Shown piece by piece: positions 12,531 to 21,903 of a stretch of DNA of 64,000 nt. This DNA is from Symsagittifera roscoffensis (lineage: Eukaryota > Xenacoelomorpha > Acoela > Convolutidae): contig NC_087064.1 in the NCBI RefSeq assembly GCF_963678635.1, positions 25,214,189-25,278,188 of the forward strand, written 5' to 3'. The notes beneath the pieces were generated by a model that was not told where the DNA came from, ran no database searches, and saw only the letters and a list, made by a program, of their open reading frames with translations. Position numbers and translations under genes: made by a program. How positions within the stretch are numbered: position 1 is the first letter of the stretch; every line of letters begins with the position of its first letter.

Positions 12531-13089
12531 AAAAATACACAGAGATAAAAGTCTTTACTTCTAAACCAAGTGTGCCGGAGAAGCTAGGAAATTTGAAATT
12601 ATTGTAAGCCAAGATATCCAATTATTTAACTGATTTTAAAGCCGTCATCTCGACGAAGTCTGTATTCCGATTTGATAACGCTTGCTAGTCGCGAGCGTAA
12701 AAGTGCATTGAGTCAGCCTCGGATTAATTTTCGTGTAAATTACCTGATAAAGAAAACAAAAAACAGCTTCTCGAGAGTAGTCAGAACAATAAAAGACAGA
12801 CAAAAGGAGAAAAAAAAGAATGACTTTAGATTTTTATTTAAAATAAAGTCCCACATAATTTAAATCAAAATCGGCTGGACAATAAAAAAACTGAAATTAT
12901 TGGTTCATGACTTCACAAATTATTTACTCAGAAAAGTCACATTTAAACGTTTTGATATTAAAAAAAAAATAACTGAGAGGCAAAGGTGAGCTTTGCACTA
13001 CTTGCGATACAACAATGAATGACTATGACTACAAACAAGTGAAAAGACAAATCAAAATTACGAAAATAGTTTTTTTTTGTCGAAAATAT

Positions 13090-14700
13090 TATAAGAAATA
13101 GCATGTAACGCATCTCCGGTGCTTCGAATTTTTGAAAACTCAAAAAAACCGCATTTATTGAAAAAAGATCCGCAACCTTTCAGTTTACTCTGACAGCGAC
13201 CAATAACAGTGTTCGTAGTTTCAAATTTTGATAAATTTTTTTTCCTATGGCTTTTTTTAATTCAAATTTTGACAAAAACATTAAAGTTTTAGAAGTTTTT
13301 TATATCTTAGTGCTTTGAAAAAAAATACAATGACATAAAAAGACGTCACATCTTGGAAACTAAAAAAAGTTGAGCAGTCGCATTTGGACGCAAAATTTGC
13401 AACTCCTGGGAGCAATCTCACAGTACCCAACTACAGGGTTAGGAACTTCAAATTTTGAGAGAAAATGAAAAACCGTAAAAAGGTCACATTTCGAAAAGAG
13501 CAAAAACTCGAGCAGTCATATGTGCAGGAAAGATTCGCAACTCCCTCAAATACTCTGACAGCCCCCAACAAAAGGGTTGGGAATTTCAAATTTTTAAAGA
13601 AAAGAAAATTAAATTCAAGTTTTCTGAAAAGTTTTTTTGAAAAAATCGCAAAAATGTCACTTGTCGAAAACTAAAAGCACTTGAGTAGTCGTATTTGGCC
13701 GCAAATTTTGAAACAAAAGGGTTAGGAATTTCAAATTTTTGAAGAAAAAAATTAAATTCAAGTTTTCTGAAAAGTTTTTTGAAAAAATCGCAAAAATGTC
13801 ACATGTCGAAAACTAAAAGCACTTGAGCAGTCGTATTTGGACGCAAAGTTTGTACCCAAATACAAGATTAAGAAAATCAAATTTTGAGGAAAAAAAACGA
13901 AAAACCATAAGAACGTCACATCTCGAAAATCGCAAAGACTTGAGCAGTCATATGTGGATGCAAGATTCGCAACCCCCTCGAATACTCTGACAGCCCCTAA
14001 CAAAAAGATTGGGAATTTCAAATTTTTGAAGAAAAAAAACTAAATTCAAGTTTTCTGGAAAGTTTTTTGAAAAAATTGCAAAAATGTCATATCTCGAAAA
14101 CTAAGAGCATTTGAGCAGTCGCATTTGGACGCAAGATTTGGATGTTAAAACACAGGAGAGTACCCTCACAGTACCCAACTACAATATTAGAAATTTCAAA
14201 TCTTTTGAAATTTTTAAAATCTAAGTTTTCTGAAAAATTAAAAACAAATCATTTAACACGTCATATCTCGAAAACTACAAGGATTTGAGCAGTCATAAAG
14301 TACGCCAAGATTCGCAATCCTTGAGAAGACTCTGACAGCACCCAAATACAGGGGAATTTTCAATTTTTCTAATTTGAGTTTTCTGAAAAATTTTTAAGAA
14401 ATCACAAAAATCGTCGTATCTTGTACACATAAAGGATTTCGGCATTCAACATTTGAGACCAAATTCACAACCCCTGGGGGAACTCTGGCAGCATCCAACT
14501 ATTGTGTGGCTTACTTTTAACTTGGTGGAACAAACACTAGATTCAAACTGGAAAATCGCAAAAAAACTCTTAGGCATTGCAAAATACGATATAGCTTAAG
14601 CACGCATGGATAAGTTATGCCCTTAACTATTGCAAAAAAAAAAACGCGGAAACATGGCCAGTTACGGGTCACACGCTTTTAAATATAGTAGAGATTACAA
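13090..14700 (+). repeat. Tandem array of about 150-bp repeats, copy 1
   Basis: About nine diverged units of about 110-175 bp. Each carries the order TCTCGAAAACTA ... GAGCAGTC.TATTTGGA.GC ... GCAACTCC ... CTCTGACAGCACCCAAC ... GGGTTAGGAATTTCAAATTT. GCAGTC landmarks fall near 13,376, 13,512, 13,829, 13,938, 14,117 and 14,291. The block starts with an atypical first unit (GCATCTCCGGTGCTT) and ends with a tail containing ATACGATATAGC and TTTTAAATATAGTAGAGATT. The same start and end are found in the block at 20.1 kb. Open stretches at 13,465-13,674 and 13,758-14,021 are by-products of the repeat. Confidence 0.8.
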
Positions 14701-15359
14701 AAAAGGGCAAGAACTTCCTGGAAAAAAACTACCAGCACCATTAGAAACTTTGCAAAGAGCTTTCAAAATGCTACAAACGAACCTTTCTGCATGATCTAAA
14801 CCGCAAAATAATAAAAGTAGTAGTAGTAAAAGACATCAATTTCCGATTAAAGGAATTACTGAACAATTACACAGGATATCAAATTGAGACTTCAGTGAAC
14901 ATAAAAATTTAAATTAAAACTGGTATTATATTTTTGTTCAAGCAGACACGAAATTAACCAGACACAAAAGTCCAAAATTGTCGAAAAATTCCAGTTTCCA
15001 CAAAAAATCAGGTCCCGACTGTAATCGAAATTGTCGTCTCGATCATGGGTGTGACCACAACACCAAACAATAGCATAGAACACTCCTGTAATTTTTAAAG
15101 AGAATAACTTCAAACAGTTTTTAAAAAACAAACACGGAAACAGAGGCGAATCAGAGCTTCGTACCACTTGCGATACAACACAAACATTAAAAAACCAAAG
15201 TAAAAAAAAAATAAAAAATGTTGAACAAAATCAAGTGAAACAAAATTTTCGTATGTCTAGATAAAATATAAGTAGCGGCTCGGCTAGAGCTGGAGGTACC
15301 TAGTTATTAAATTTTGAAATTGTTAACCTGATGTGGATGAAATATTAGTTGTTTCTCCG
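14701..15359. other. AT-rich sequence with dispersed-repeat fragments
   Basis: Contains one minus-strand copy of the CGCAAGTGG.AC.AAGCTC module (about 15,140-15,177) with a B-box-like segment further along the minus strand near 15,010-15,060. The minus-strand open stretch 14,892-15,167 lies across these repeat parts and is not credible as a gene. Confidence 0.45.
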
Positions 15360-16300
15360 CTAAAAATAAGAAAAAGTGAAATTTTTGGAGATAATAGAAA
15401 TATCCCTAGGACTTTACAGTTTTCATACAAAAAAAATCAAGGAGTAGTCGCTTCTGCAGAAAGATTTCTCGCAACCGGTTGTTTTGGTTAAATTCTTCAT
15501 CTCAAATTTAATAGGGTAGTTTGTAGGGGAGGTAAAAAACATTTTTCGAGAGTTCTCCGAGAATCATAACTTTATAAGTAAAAAATGGGCAAACCGTTGA
15601 TGCAAAAAAAATTTACGCAACCTGTTATTTCGATTGAACCAAATGAATTAAATTTGGGTTCGTATTTTCTGAAAGAAGTCAAATAGTCTAAGAAAAGGGT
15701 GAAGAACTAATTTTTCCGAGGGCCATAACTTTTTGTGGAAAAAATTAAGCTTAGTTTATATCGCAAGGAAGCTTCACACAAACCGTTATATTGATTGAAC
15801 AGAAAATCTCAGATGAGGAAGCGTAGTTTTGGCGAAAATTCAAAAAGTTTATTTTCAATTGACTTCTCCGAGGGAGAACTTGTTTAAAAAAATTGATCTA
15901 ACCCGATCTAACCATTGAACCCAAAATCTCGATTAGTTTTTGAGAAAACAAAAAAAAAATCTTAAAAAACTTGGTCAAAGATTTCCAAAATGTTTCTCGA
16001 AGGCGGTAGACAGTGGGTAAAGTACGTTATTAAGTTTTTTCAAGAAGTTACAAAAATTCCAACGCGTCTCAAAAGAAAACAAACCAAAATATAAATACCA
16101 AACCCATAAATTTTAAATTTTCTTAATATTTGCTTTTATGAAACCGGAATTCAAGGAAAATCTGCTAAGTAGGACACTTGAATTTAAAATTAGCCACGGG
16201 ACAAATCTTATGAAGCGGAAGCAATCACGACAATCTTAACTTACAGCCAACCTTAACTTAGAAATTTGTCTCCATTTTATCCATACTGACGAAAACAGCC
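15360..16300. repeat. Second diverged copy of the 2-kb array unit
   Basis: Three subrepeats of about 153 bp are visible, with the GTT.TTT.GATTGAAC block near 15,475, 15,628 and 15,781. They are followed by modules matching the later part of the array unit in order: CTCGAAGGCGGTAGAC, a CGTCTCAAAA segment, TAGGACACTTGAATTT, and TATGAAGCGGAAGCAATCACGACAATCTT. In the array the equivalent modules are CGAAGGCTGTAGAC, CGTCTCAAAA, AAGACACTTGAAATTT and CGAAGCGGAAACAAGGCCGA. This is another old single copy, extending further along the unit than the one at 8.1 kb. Confidence 0.65.
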
Positions 16301-16500
16301 GATACACTCGAATCCAGAACCTACGGTGCAAAATCGACTGCGGTGTCTCCAAGCCAAGTGGGAAGGAACCTGGAAAATGTTACGGATCAACGATAAAGCA
16401 AGTTCAATTTCTTGCAAGAACAGTTCATCACAGGAAAAAAGTTAACTTACCCGTTACAAGACACTTGCTCTCGCGAGGGTGAAAAACATATATTTGAAAA
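16300..16500 (-). repeat. Dispersed-repeat modules with B-box-like block
   Basis: On the minus strand the block near 16,450-16,480 (CTCGCGAGAGCAAGTG, TTGTAACGGG) precedes a B-box-like GGATTCGAGTG at about 16,303-16,313 and a CGGCTGTTTTCGTC segment. This is the same module order as at 12.4-12.7 and 23.6-23.8 kb. Confidence 0.45.
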
Positions 16501-16679
16501 ATCAAAAAAAATCGGAAGAACTGCCGGGAACTCAATTACACCTACTAATGCGTTGATTGTTCGTTTTCCCATTGTGGCGGGGTTTGACATCCGGAAATTG
16601 CGTAAACAATTGTATACCTGGAAAGCTTGACAAATTCTAGCAATTAGATGAGGACATTCTGAATGGCATTTAAGCTGTT

Positions 16680-17025
16680 TAATGGAAAAAGATACTACGT
16701 TTTTCCAAGCCATTCGGTTGAGGCAGTCTGTGAGCTTGAGGCTTAAAGTACTCGGGTCTCGTTTAACACAATCGATCCAAAGTTTTTGATCTTCATGCTG
16801 GTCTTTTTCGTGGGAAAGAACTTGATCTGTTGATTTTAGCACATGGTTATTTTCTCTTCTGTAAACATGGTCAAACCATCGTGGCCGTGACCGCACTGGT
16901 AGTTTTCCAGATCAAAAAGTTCTGTCATTTTAAAAACTGGTTCGTTGGTAACTATGTCTTTATAAGTGACTCCTGTAATCCTGTGCAGAGCTATCATATC
17001 AGCACTCTAAATAGAACTGGATATT
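16680..17025 (-). pseudogene. LINE-type retrotransposon ORF2 C-terminal fragment
   Basis: Minus-strand translation gives the end of a non-LTR retrotransposon polyprotein, downstream of the reverse transcriptase core. One frame at about 16,900-17,012 reads LHRITGVTYKDIVTNEPVF ... FDLENYQ, like the LRRILGVTYKD.VTNEEV segment of many animal LINE-like ORFs. After a frameshift near 16,900, a second frame reads RPRWFDHVYRREN (about 16,846-16,890), then LWIDCVKRD and LTDCLNRMAWKNVV, matching the usual RLRWFGHV.R ... R.W.DC.K.D ... A.DR..W pattern. The catalytic YxDD region and everything upstream are missing. The frameshift and truncation mark a dead 3' fragment, as expected from 5'-truncated retroposition. 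The clade was not determined. Confidence 0.7.
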
Positions 17026-17059
17026 GCTTTGATTTGCGCCCAGGTTTCAGAGCAGTTCA

Positions 17060-19329
17060 TCAGAACTCAGCCGACAAAACAACAAGTCCGACAAAGATTT
17101 TTGACAAGCTGACAATTTTCCGTTTAAGTCAACAATTGAGGGCTATTGGAACAATGTTTGAGCCTTGTGAGTTTCCCAAACAGAAAAACTTGAAAGTTTG
17201 GAATTGAAACTCAATTATTTTCCCAAAAACGGAATACACTGAACTGATTTTTTTTCAAGTATTATGCGGCAACATTTGTGCAGCTGCAACACAGCCGACA
17301 AACAGAACAAGCAGACAAACAAGTCCGACTAATATGTTTTGCGGACCATTGACCTTTGTTTTTGTAGGCAGGTGGGTTACCTCTTCGTCACATGCGCAAA
17401 CTAACGTTGGTCTTTTGATGCCATATGAAACAAATGTAAAATGATTCAAGTAATTCTGCTGAACTAGTTGTTAACACGAAAAAAATCTTTACTCCGATTT
17501 GATAACGTTTGCTAATTGCAGTCAGAAGTATCAATACCGAAAAGATTTGATAAACACAGCATACAAAAGCGAATAATAGTTTGAACAAATCTACTTCCGT
17601 GAAAGAAAAAGTAACCCAAAAAACCTTTCTCGTGAAAAAAAATAAAAAGTTACTTTTTAGGGTTTTAAAAAGTGTCGGAGAAGTTGATTTGACTTTTGTG
17701 GACATAAATTGTCAAATTTGAGTCTACCCAATTTTGAAACATTTACTAAAAGCAATAGAAAAAGAACATCAGTTAAATGCGCCGACAAAAATAAGGCCGA
17801 CACCCAATAAACGCAAAATGATCGGAAACTTTTTCGAAAGACAAGACTTTCATAGAACTCCTAAAAATCAATTAGGATCCCTAAACAGGCAGTACATGAA
17901 ATATGAGGGTGGAACATTAAAAGGAACTTAGAAATGGCTAAATACTCAGAGTGACTATTCTGTGAACAAAGTTATTTAAGGGAAAAAAGTCCATTACCCG
18001 GTTGCAAGTTCTTGCTTATCGCAAGAGTAAAGATTATCATTTTTCTCATGAAACCAACCACATAAGAAAAAAAATATGTCAATGGCTAGCTTTTTATTTT
18101 GCTGTGAATTCTGATAGTTTAAGTTGATTTTAGAAAAAATAAATCCTTCACGTTTTTAGCGTCATTTGCAATTTCGCAGTGGGAGAGCTCAGCTTGCCTT
18201 CCTTTTGCCAAAAGAATTGTTTTCTAAATTCAATAAAAGAAAATTAAAAAAAAAGAACAAACCACGAGCAATCAATTTCGAGCATAAACAACTTTCAACT
18301 TTTACTTGACATAAAAACAATGAAAAGTAATGCGGCCTAAATAAGTGATAGATCTTTTCGTCTTTAACATTTAAAACTCAAGTACCGGGTTGAAATCCGG
18401 GATCGCAATAGTACAAAACATCACTTTAAATTTTTTTCCCGATAACTAACACCTTTTCCCTCCCGTACTTTGATTACTCTGACAAACAGAATAAGTGTGA
18501 TAGATTTTTCCTGTCTGTCATTTGAACCCACCTGTCGTGGCGCCTGTCAGACAATGCTTGCGCCTTTATATCGCATGAAATTCTCGCCGCAAAATCATTC
18601 TTTGTTCAAATTCAGTACAGAAAGCAGACATCGGAACATAACTTCAAAAACAGCCAAGCTACAATTCACACCACCTCCAAAAATATACACATTGCAAAAT
18701 GATGTTAAAACATAACACAGACGGTTGAAACCCTGATTGAGCCTTAATAAAAACGCCTCAAAAAAGATGGTATTTACGGCTGCGTTCAGCGCTATTTGAT
18801 AAATTACAATAGATATGTAATTATTTCGAAAATTGGTTCTGTTGAAAACATGTCAGAATTTCAAAAAAAATTACATCATTCAATGCTCCATTTAATCCGA
18901 AAAAAAAAATAAACAATGAGATTGAAATATTCCAGAATTCCTTGATTAGAAAAATGACTCTGATAATAATAAACCAATATTAAAAAATACTTCAGTGGAT
19001 TTCGCAAAGCATAGTTTTTGGAAGGCTTTACAGAAATAATTGTGGCTTTTTGTTCGATTTCAGTTCTTTTAGGGCGGGTTTGATTTTTATCTAAAGTTCA
19101 AACGTATTCAAACGTTCAACTTATCATAATTCATTAACTAAAAGCAAGAGCTTATTCACTGCAGAACGAATGATTACTTAACCAAAAACCGCATCAATTT
19201 AAGCATTTTTTATTGGATTGGAGTAAAAAGGCAACTAATTGAAATTGCTGCGAATCGCAGATGAGCTATCATTAGGCCTTAACAGGAATGTCTGAGGATA
19301 GTCTATTTGATTTATTTCTCACATTCCAG
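17060..19329. other. Dispersed-repeat fragments, no convincing gene
   Basis: GCCGACAAA...AAGCAGACAAAC...GTCCGAC blocks lie at about 17,060-17,100 and 17,290-17,335. AGCAAGTG/CTCGCGA-type blocks lie near 17,487 and 17,997. B-box-like blocks lie on the plus strand near 18,385 (GGGTTGAAATCC) and on the minus strand near 18,520-18,550 (GGTGGGTTCAAATG). The open stretches at 17,388-17,705 and 18,470-18,715 overlap these blocks. Positions 18,720-19,329 hold nothing recognisable. Confidence 0.45.
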
Positions 19330-19439
19330 ATTTGGCTATTTTGTTGAGCGAAGTTCTTTGTTGCGACTCAAGGCCGTTTTTTTTGCGCCTAGAACTTTCA
19401 TGTGGTACCGCTATTGCAGCCATTGTCGGCCAGGCTGTG
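19330..19439 (+). CDS. Possible penultimate exon of an unrecognised gene
   Basis: A good acceptor (TTTCTCACATTCCAG, ending at 19,329) and a donor (GTAAAA from 19,440) bound 110 nt of higher G+C than the surroundings. In the frame that joins correctly to the exon at 19,561, the peptide starts FGYFVERSSLLRLK and ends CSHCRPGCG; the exon starts with one base of a split codon and ends with one base of a split codon, which the next exon completes. A second frame is open as well (including CGTAIAAIVGQAV) but would run into a stop in the next exon. The splice phase is the only reason for preferring the first frame. Confidence 0.3.
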
Positions 19440-19560
19440 GTAAAACTGACTTTTATTTTTAGTTGCATCCATAATGAGAATATTAACACTTTATTTTGGC
19501 ATCAGCACCACTTCACTATGTTTAAAATCTTTTCTTAAGTTCGAACAAAATTATTTGCAG

Positions 19561-19754
19561 GTGAGCTGAACAGCGAGTTGCGGGATGAGCTGCGTGAGAT
19601 GCTCATGTTTCACGGCGTACCAGTTCCCCAAATGGAGTCCGAAGACTCGTCATTCTCGGATCCCTGGATGACGTCTCGGGCGAGTCGACGAGACCACTCC
19701 TCTTTCGGCAAGGCCCAGATGGCCAAGAAACGACTGAGGATGACTGGCAAATAA
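19561..19754 (+). CDS. C-terminal exon of an unrecognised conserved-looking gene
   Basis: An acceptor (AATTATTTGCAG, ending at 19,560) precedes 194 nt with coding-like, G+C-rich composition and a TAA stop at 19,752-19,754. After two bases that finish a split codon, the peptide begins ELNSELRDELREMLMFHG, continues with an acidic/serine stretch (MESEDSSFSDPW) and ends in a basic tail (KAQMAKKRLRMTGK). The contrast with the AT-rich flanks is sharp. An AATAAA hexamer (19,750-19,755) overlaps the stop, as in the candidate exon at 824-968. The start looks like an amphipathic helix; the basic tail could be a nuclear signal or nucleic-acid contact, which is inference. I do not recognise the family. 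Upstream exons, apart from the candidate at 19,330-19,439, were not found and may lie beyond repeats. Confidence 0.55.
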
Positions 19755-20084
19755 ACTCATGCACTTGTTAGCTTGCTAGACTAACACGTTAAAAATTGAA
19801 AGCCAGATATGTAAATTAGACCATGCATCTTGCATTTGTTTGATGTTTGGCAAGTATAGTTCCCAGTATTAATACAGAACTATAATAATTGGAAATTGGG
19901 ATACAGAAGTTTTTCAAGGAAGACTCAGAATAAGCAGTGAGTCTATAACTTAACATTTGCGAAATGCTCAATCAACGCGGCTCTAAAATTATTTAGCTTA
20001 TTTTGGCAAGCTCGAAAAAACTTCCAAATGCAAAAGGAGCAATTCGTAAAACACAGTTGTCAACTTTGCTTTTACTGAAACTAG
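19755..20084. other. AT-rich spacer, nothing seen
   Basis: Between the terminal exon and the second 150-bp repeat block. No gene, RNA or repeat signature was recognised. Confidence 0.5.
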
Positions 20085-21610
20085 CGTGAAACGCACCTCC
20101 GGTACTCATAATAAACCGCATATGTTGGAAAAAAGATCTGCATTCTTTGAGTGTGCTCTGACGGCACCCAATTACAAGGTTCGTAATTACAAATTTTGCA
20201 AAGTATTTTATTCAAGTTTTTCATACAAACTTTGAAGAATCATAATACTTTGTGAAGTTTTTTATAAGTTCTTCGAAAAAATTAAAATGATATAAGAGAC
20301 GTCACATCTGGGAAACTGAAAGCAATTGAGCAGTCGCATTTGGACGCAATATTTGCAAGTTTCGAGGGTACTTTTATAGTACCCAACTACAACTTTGGGA
20401 AATTCAAATTTTGAGAAACTTCACCTTAAATTTTCTAAAAAATGTATTTTTTGAGAAACAGAAAAATTTCACATCTCGAAAACTACCGAGATTCAACAGT
20501 CTTATTTGATGGCAATAATCGCAATCTATGAAAGTAATCGACACCACACAACTACAGGGTTGGGAATTTCACTTAAGTGAATTATTTTGTAATTTGAGTT
20601 TCCTGAAAATTTCCAAGAAAATCACACAAATCGTTTTATCTCTTAAACTTAAAAGATTTGGACACTCTTATTTGGAGGCCAATTTTACAATCCCTGAGAT
20701 TACTCTGACTGCCCCCAGCTACAGGTTAGGAACTTCAAACTTTGAAAAAAAAATTAATTTAATTTTCATGAAAATTTTTTTGAAAAAATCACGAAAAACG
20801 TCATATCTGAAAAACTGCAATGTTTTTAGCAGTCATATTTGGAGGCAAAATTTGCAACTCCTGAGAATACCCTGACAAAGTTCAAGTTTTGTGATATTTT
20901 ATATATATCAAGAGAGAAAATCCCAAAAACGTCATATCTCGAAAACTACAAATATTTGAGCATCCATATTCAGTGGCAAGATTCGCAACTCCCCGAGATT
21001 ATTTTCACAATATCCAATAACAGGAATGAGACCTTAAACGTTATGGAATTTTTTAAAATCTAAGTTTTTGAAAAATTTAAAAAAAAAACATAAAAAAAAC
21101 GTCATATCTCGAGAACTACAAGGGTTTGAGAACGGAGATTTGGAGGCAAGATTCGCAACCCCTGAGAGTACTCTGACAGCATCCAACTACAGAGTGAGAA
21201 TTTCAAAAATTGAGAAATTTTTTAAATTAGTTTTTCTAGAAATTTTTGAAAAATCTCGAAAATTGCCTGTCTCGTAAACTAAAAGGATTTGGTTATTCAT
21301 ATATGGAGGCCAGAATCGCAAAACCTGGGAAAACTCTCTCTGACAACATCCCACTATTAGGTTGCTAATTTCAAACTTGATGATATAAACACTGCATTTA
21401 AACTGGAAAATCGAAAAAAAACCTTAAACATAGCTATATACGATATAGCCTAAACGTGAAAAAATTCTTTTGCTAGACATGCAAAAATAATACGTTGAGA
21501 AAGCCTAAGCATGACGAGATAGTGAAGTCCGTAATTAAATACATAATAGATAGATGAAAGTTAAATAATTAGGAGACGGGTAGACAGACATAATCAAATT
21601 AATTAACAAA
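20085..21610 (+). repeat. Tandem array of about 150-bp repeats, copy 2
   Basis: About eight diverged units, paralogous to the block at 13.1-14.7 kb and in the same orientation. It opens with the same atypical unit (AACGCACCTCCGGTACTC), continues with units carrying TCTCGAAAACTAC ... TATTTGGAGGC ... GCAACTCC.GAGA.TA.TCTGACA, and closes with the same tail (ATACGATATAGCCTAAACGTG). Landmarks lie near 20,330, 20,493, 20,663, 20,831, 20,960, 21,131 and 21,292. Open stretches at 20,528-21,277 are repeat translations. Confidence 0.8.
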
Positions 21611-21618
21611 GCAGGTAT

Positions 21619-21676
<58 letters not shown>
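21619..21676 (+). repeat. (AGAC)n microsatellite
   Basis: Fourteen uninterrupted AGAC units from 21,621 to 21,676. It follows the tail of the second 150-bp repeat block, as microsatellites often do at the 3' end of retroposed elements. Confidence 0.97.
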
Positions 21677-21714
21677 TTAATTTGGCCTCGCAAAAAAATT
21701 ACAGAAAATTAATG

Positions 21715-21857
21715 ACCTTGCGGAAAACCCATTGAAAAATTTTCTTAAGCATTGCATTATATGATAAAGCTCAAACATAAAAAAACTCTTTCGTTAAACA
21801 TGCAAAATTATTATGCTTAACCATGGGAGATAGCTGTCACTCGCATTTAAATATAGT

Positions 21858-21896
<39 letters not shown>

Positions 21897-21903
21897 TAGA
21901 TAG
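21715..21903 (+). repeat. Second copy of the array tail ending in (GATA)n
   Basis: The tail of the preceding block (TGCATTATATGATAAAGCTCAAACAT, ACATGCAAAATTATTATGC) is repeated here. It ends CGCATTTAAATATAGTATA followed by GATA repeats (about 21,861-21,903, one TA interruption). The block at 13.1-14.7 kb ends the same way (CGCTTTTAAATATAGTAGAGATT) without the expansion. A conserved 3' end next to a simple repeat suggests a retroposon 3' terminus. Confidence 0.65.

Larger units (their letters stand above)
9231..13085. repeat. Mosaic of a diverged dispersed repeat family, minus-oriented
   Basis: Fragments of one family recur, best read on the minus strand. One module is a tRNA B-box-like block followed by CGGC...TCTGCTT...TGTCGGC...TTGCCACA (about 9480-9615 and 12,340-12,470). 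A second is CGCAAGTGG..GC..AGCTC.GCTTTGC (about 12,283-12,322 and 12,972-13,008). A third is CTCGCGA.TAGCAAGCG (about 12,662-12,705). Open stretches here show no protein-like features. Confidence 0.5.

Noticed and set aside
16830-17207. Plus-strand open stretch of 125 codons
   Set aside because: Antisense to the LINE C-terminal fragment; no motif of its own.
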